From contig AP031354.1 in NCBI GenBank assembly GCA_037833965.1, forward strand, positions 20,872,001 to 20,936,000: a stretch of 64,000 nucleotides of DNA. Reading direction: 5' to 3'. Numbering within the stretch: the first letter of the stretch is position 1; each line of letters begins with the position of its first letter. The stretch is from Marchantia polymorpha subsp. ruderalis (lineage: Eukaryota; Streptophyta; Marchantiopsida; Marchantiales; Marchantiaceae). The translations under genes were made by a program, and so were the position numbers. This document shows, piece by piece, positions 62,363 to 64,000 of this stretch. A model generated the notes under the pieces. That model saw only the letters and a list, made by a program, of their open reading frames with translations. It was not told the DNA's origin and made no database searches.

Positions 62363-63824
62363 CTAGTCAATCTTCACTGACGCATAGATCGTCCTCACAA
62401 ACCAATAGCATGCATAAAAGCCTATTGTGCCTGTAAGCACGAAAAATGAATAAGATATGATCACCATGTATCCGAAGTACAATACGCCTGATACAACCTT
62501 GGTGATGTCGAGCTTGGTGAAGAAGTAGAAGGCAGCATAAAGAAAGAGGTATAAGGCAGATGATCCGGATGTAAGGTACGCTCTCCACCACCAGTGGTAG
62601 TCTTCACTGCATAGTTGGAAGTAGCACAAGACTATGGTGATCTCAGCGCAGGTCACGATCAGAATAAGGAAAACAATGAAGAGGAACCCGAAAATGTAGT
62701 AAAACTGATGGAGCCAGATGGAAGTAAGGATGAAGAATAGTTCAATGAACACAGCTCCGAATGGCAGGATCCCTCCAATGAGGACTGAGAATACAGGTCG
62801 CATGTACCAAGCTTGCTCAGGGATTTGTCTGGGAATCTTGTTGGTTCTAACTGGGTCTTCAATCGATGGCTTCTTGAATCCAAAGTAACTACCAATGAAT
62901 ACAAGAGGAACGGAGATGCCGAACCAAAGAAAAACGAGAGCGAACATAGTTCCAAACGGAACTGCTCCAGATGACTTCTCTCCCCAGATAAGAGCATTCA
63001 AGACAAAGAAGATGACAAAGACAAGGCCGGGGAACATAAACGCAGTTTTCAGGGTGTTCAGTTTCCAGTCAGTGCCCTTGAACATCTTGTAAAGTCTTGC
63101 AGAAGAATAACCGGCGAACAGTCCCATGAAGACCCAGAGCAGCAACATGGCTGTCATCAGACCACCACGATTTGCGGGAGACAAAAATCCCAATACGGCG
63201 AAAATCATCGTCACAAGAGTCATCCCGAAAAATTGCACTCCTGTACCGACATAAACACACAAGAGCCCTGCGTTGCTTGGAGGTCTAAATACATCTCCAT
63301 GGACCAACTTCCACCCAGTTTCCTCTTGTGCCTCATCTTGTGTCTCGAGCTGGTTGTACTTCGAAATATCCCGGTGGAGTGTGCGCATCATGATCATGGC
63401 AACCATGCCGGACAAAAACAGGACAATCATCAGAGAGTTGATAATCGAGAACCAATGGATTTGATCGTCAGACATGTACAAGTATGAGTCCCATCGAGAT
63501 GCCCACTTCACGTCGCTTTGCTGCAAAAGAGAAAAGGAACAAGAGGACCAGTTAGATCGCAGAGGATGAACGTCTATACCACTGAGCTGCAGATGCAAAC
63601 AGCGTTTACAGCTTCGCGTAATTACCAAGGACAATAACCACTCTTGCGAAGGAGATTAGGACGCAGGCCCAACCTTAAACTCAACGTCATAGGTAAAGAT
63701 GACATCTTTGCCGGCCGAAATCTCCTGAGGAGGCTGAACCTGGCTCACATACTGCTTCGTGTTGGGGTTGCAGGTAGATAACTTCGGGACATTGTTTTCC
63801 CACTTGTCAACCTCGTGAGCCACA
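62363..63824 (-). CDS. TMN: Transmembrane nine (TMN/TM9SF, nonaspanin) protein, C-terminal two exons; 5' part outside the window
   Basis: Minus-strand exons 63824-63674 (50 codons plus one base of a split codon) and 63520-62363 (385 codons and stop TAG) join at EFK/QSD with GT-AG borders; the upstream acceptor is GGTGCAG. The visible 435 residues are the end of the lumenal domain (WENNVPKLSTCNP, then FTYDVEFK and DVKWASRWDSYLYM) and all nine predicted membrane spans, beginning at DDQIHWFSIINSLMIVLFL. ETGWKLVHGDVFRPP is a family signature in the first cytosolic loop. The protein ends VKID, fitting the C-terminal KxD/E Golgi-retention signal described for plant TMNs. Such proteins act in Golgi/endosome membranes, in cargo sorting and membrane-protein targeting. 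No further exon is visible between 63825 and 64000, taken as intron. Confidence 0.95.
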
Positions 63825-64000
63825 CTGCACCAAGGCCATATTAGCATCCAATCATACAATGCAACGATAAAATTCTCGTCTATTGGCACATGATTCCCTT
63901 TGAACTGGTATGTATTCCCCGTGCTAAGAACGACCAATCCAGAATGAAAACTCGATAGGACTCAATGGATCTTAAATCTCAACACGAGAAATAGCTGAGT

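Noticed and set aside
63825..63937. Extension of the TMN exon to an upstream ATG at 63937
   Set aside because: The extra residues do not resemble the TMN lumenal domain, and a good acceptor (GGTGCAG) sits exactly where family similarity begins.

Overview
The window is nuclear DNA of a land plant. It holds four split genes with plant-type GT-AG introns and plant-specific families: type II peroxiredoxin, a LAG1/LOH ceramide synthase, a HRS1/HHO-type GARP repressor and a TMN/TM9 protein. The genes sit in very AT-rich, gene-poor DNA seeded with old and young transposons. About one gene per 16 kb, and the alternation of GC-balanced gene islands with AT-rich deserts, would suit a bryophyte such as a moss. 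That is inference; no species is claimed.

Layout. 1-630: the minus-strand end of a Ty1/copia element (gag start, primer-binding site, complete 420-bp LTR) inserted into the reverse transcriptase of a Ty3/gypsy element. 631-3086: the rest of that gypsy pol (RT, RNase H, one in-frame TAG, integrase), ending unusually in a PHD finger. 3258-5703: a gypsy LTR-like sequence, and a 2.3-kb structure with 292-bp inverted arms about 98% identical. 5704-9930: AT-rich, no gene. 10222-11181 (+): cytosolic-type peroxiredoxin II, three exons. 11995-15743 (-): ceramide synthase, six exons, convergent with the peroxiredoxin. 15744-20850: promoter side, AT-rich DNA and a three-unit tandem repeat. 20848-22256: decayed MULE transposase. 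25051-26760: a small non-coding element with diverged terminal direct repeats (TRIM-like). 27030-27830: decayed repeats that once encoded a Lys/Glu-rich peptide. 31883-34929 (-): HHO/NIGT1-type GARP repressor, five exons, with a GC-rich upstream region to about 37.2 kb. 37.5-62 kb: no confidently recognised gene, AT-rich DNA broken by GC-richer blocks near 42.4, 43.1-44.5, 47.5, 49.6-50.4 and 52.2-53.3 kb, each with at most an orphan ORF. 62363-63824 (-): the last two exons of a TMN nonaspanin whose 5' part lies beyond the window.

The four host genes are unrelated housekeeping or regulatory functions (thiol peroxidase, sphingolipid synthesis, nutrient-type transcriptional repression, Golgi/endosome membrane trafficking) and form no evident pathway or cluster. 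The most unusual content is in the first 6 kb: the PHD-tailed gypsy integrase, the repeated bZIP-type motif in the copia U3, and the long near-identical inverted repeat. I found no clear evidence for an entirely new biological system.
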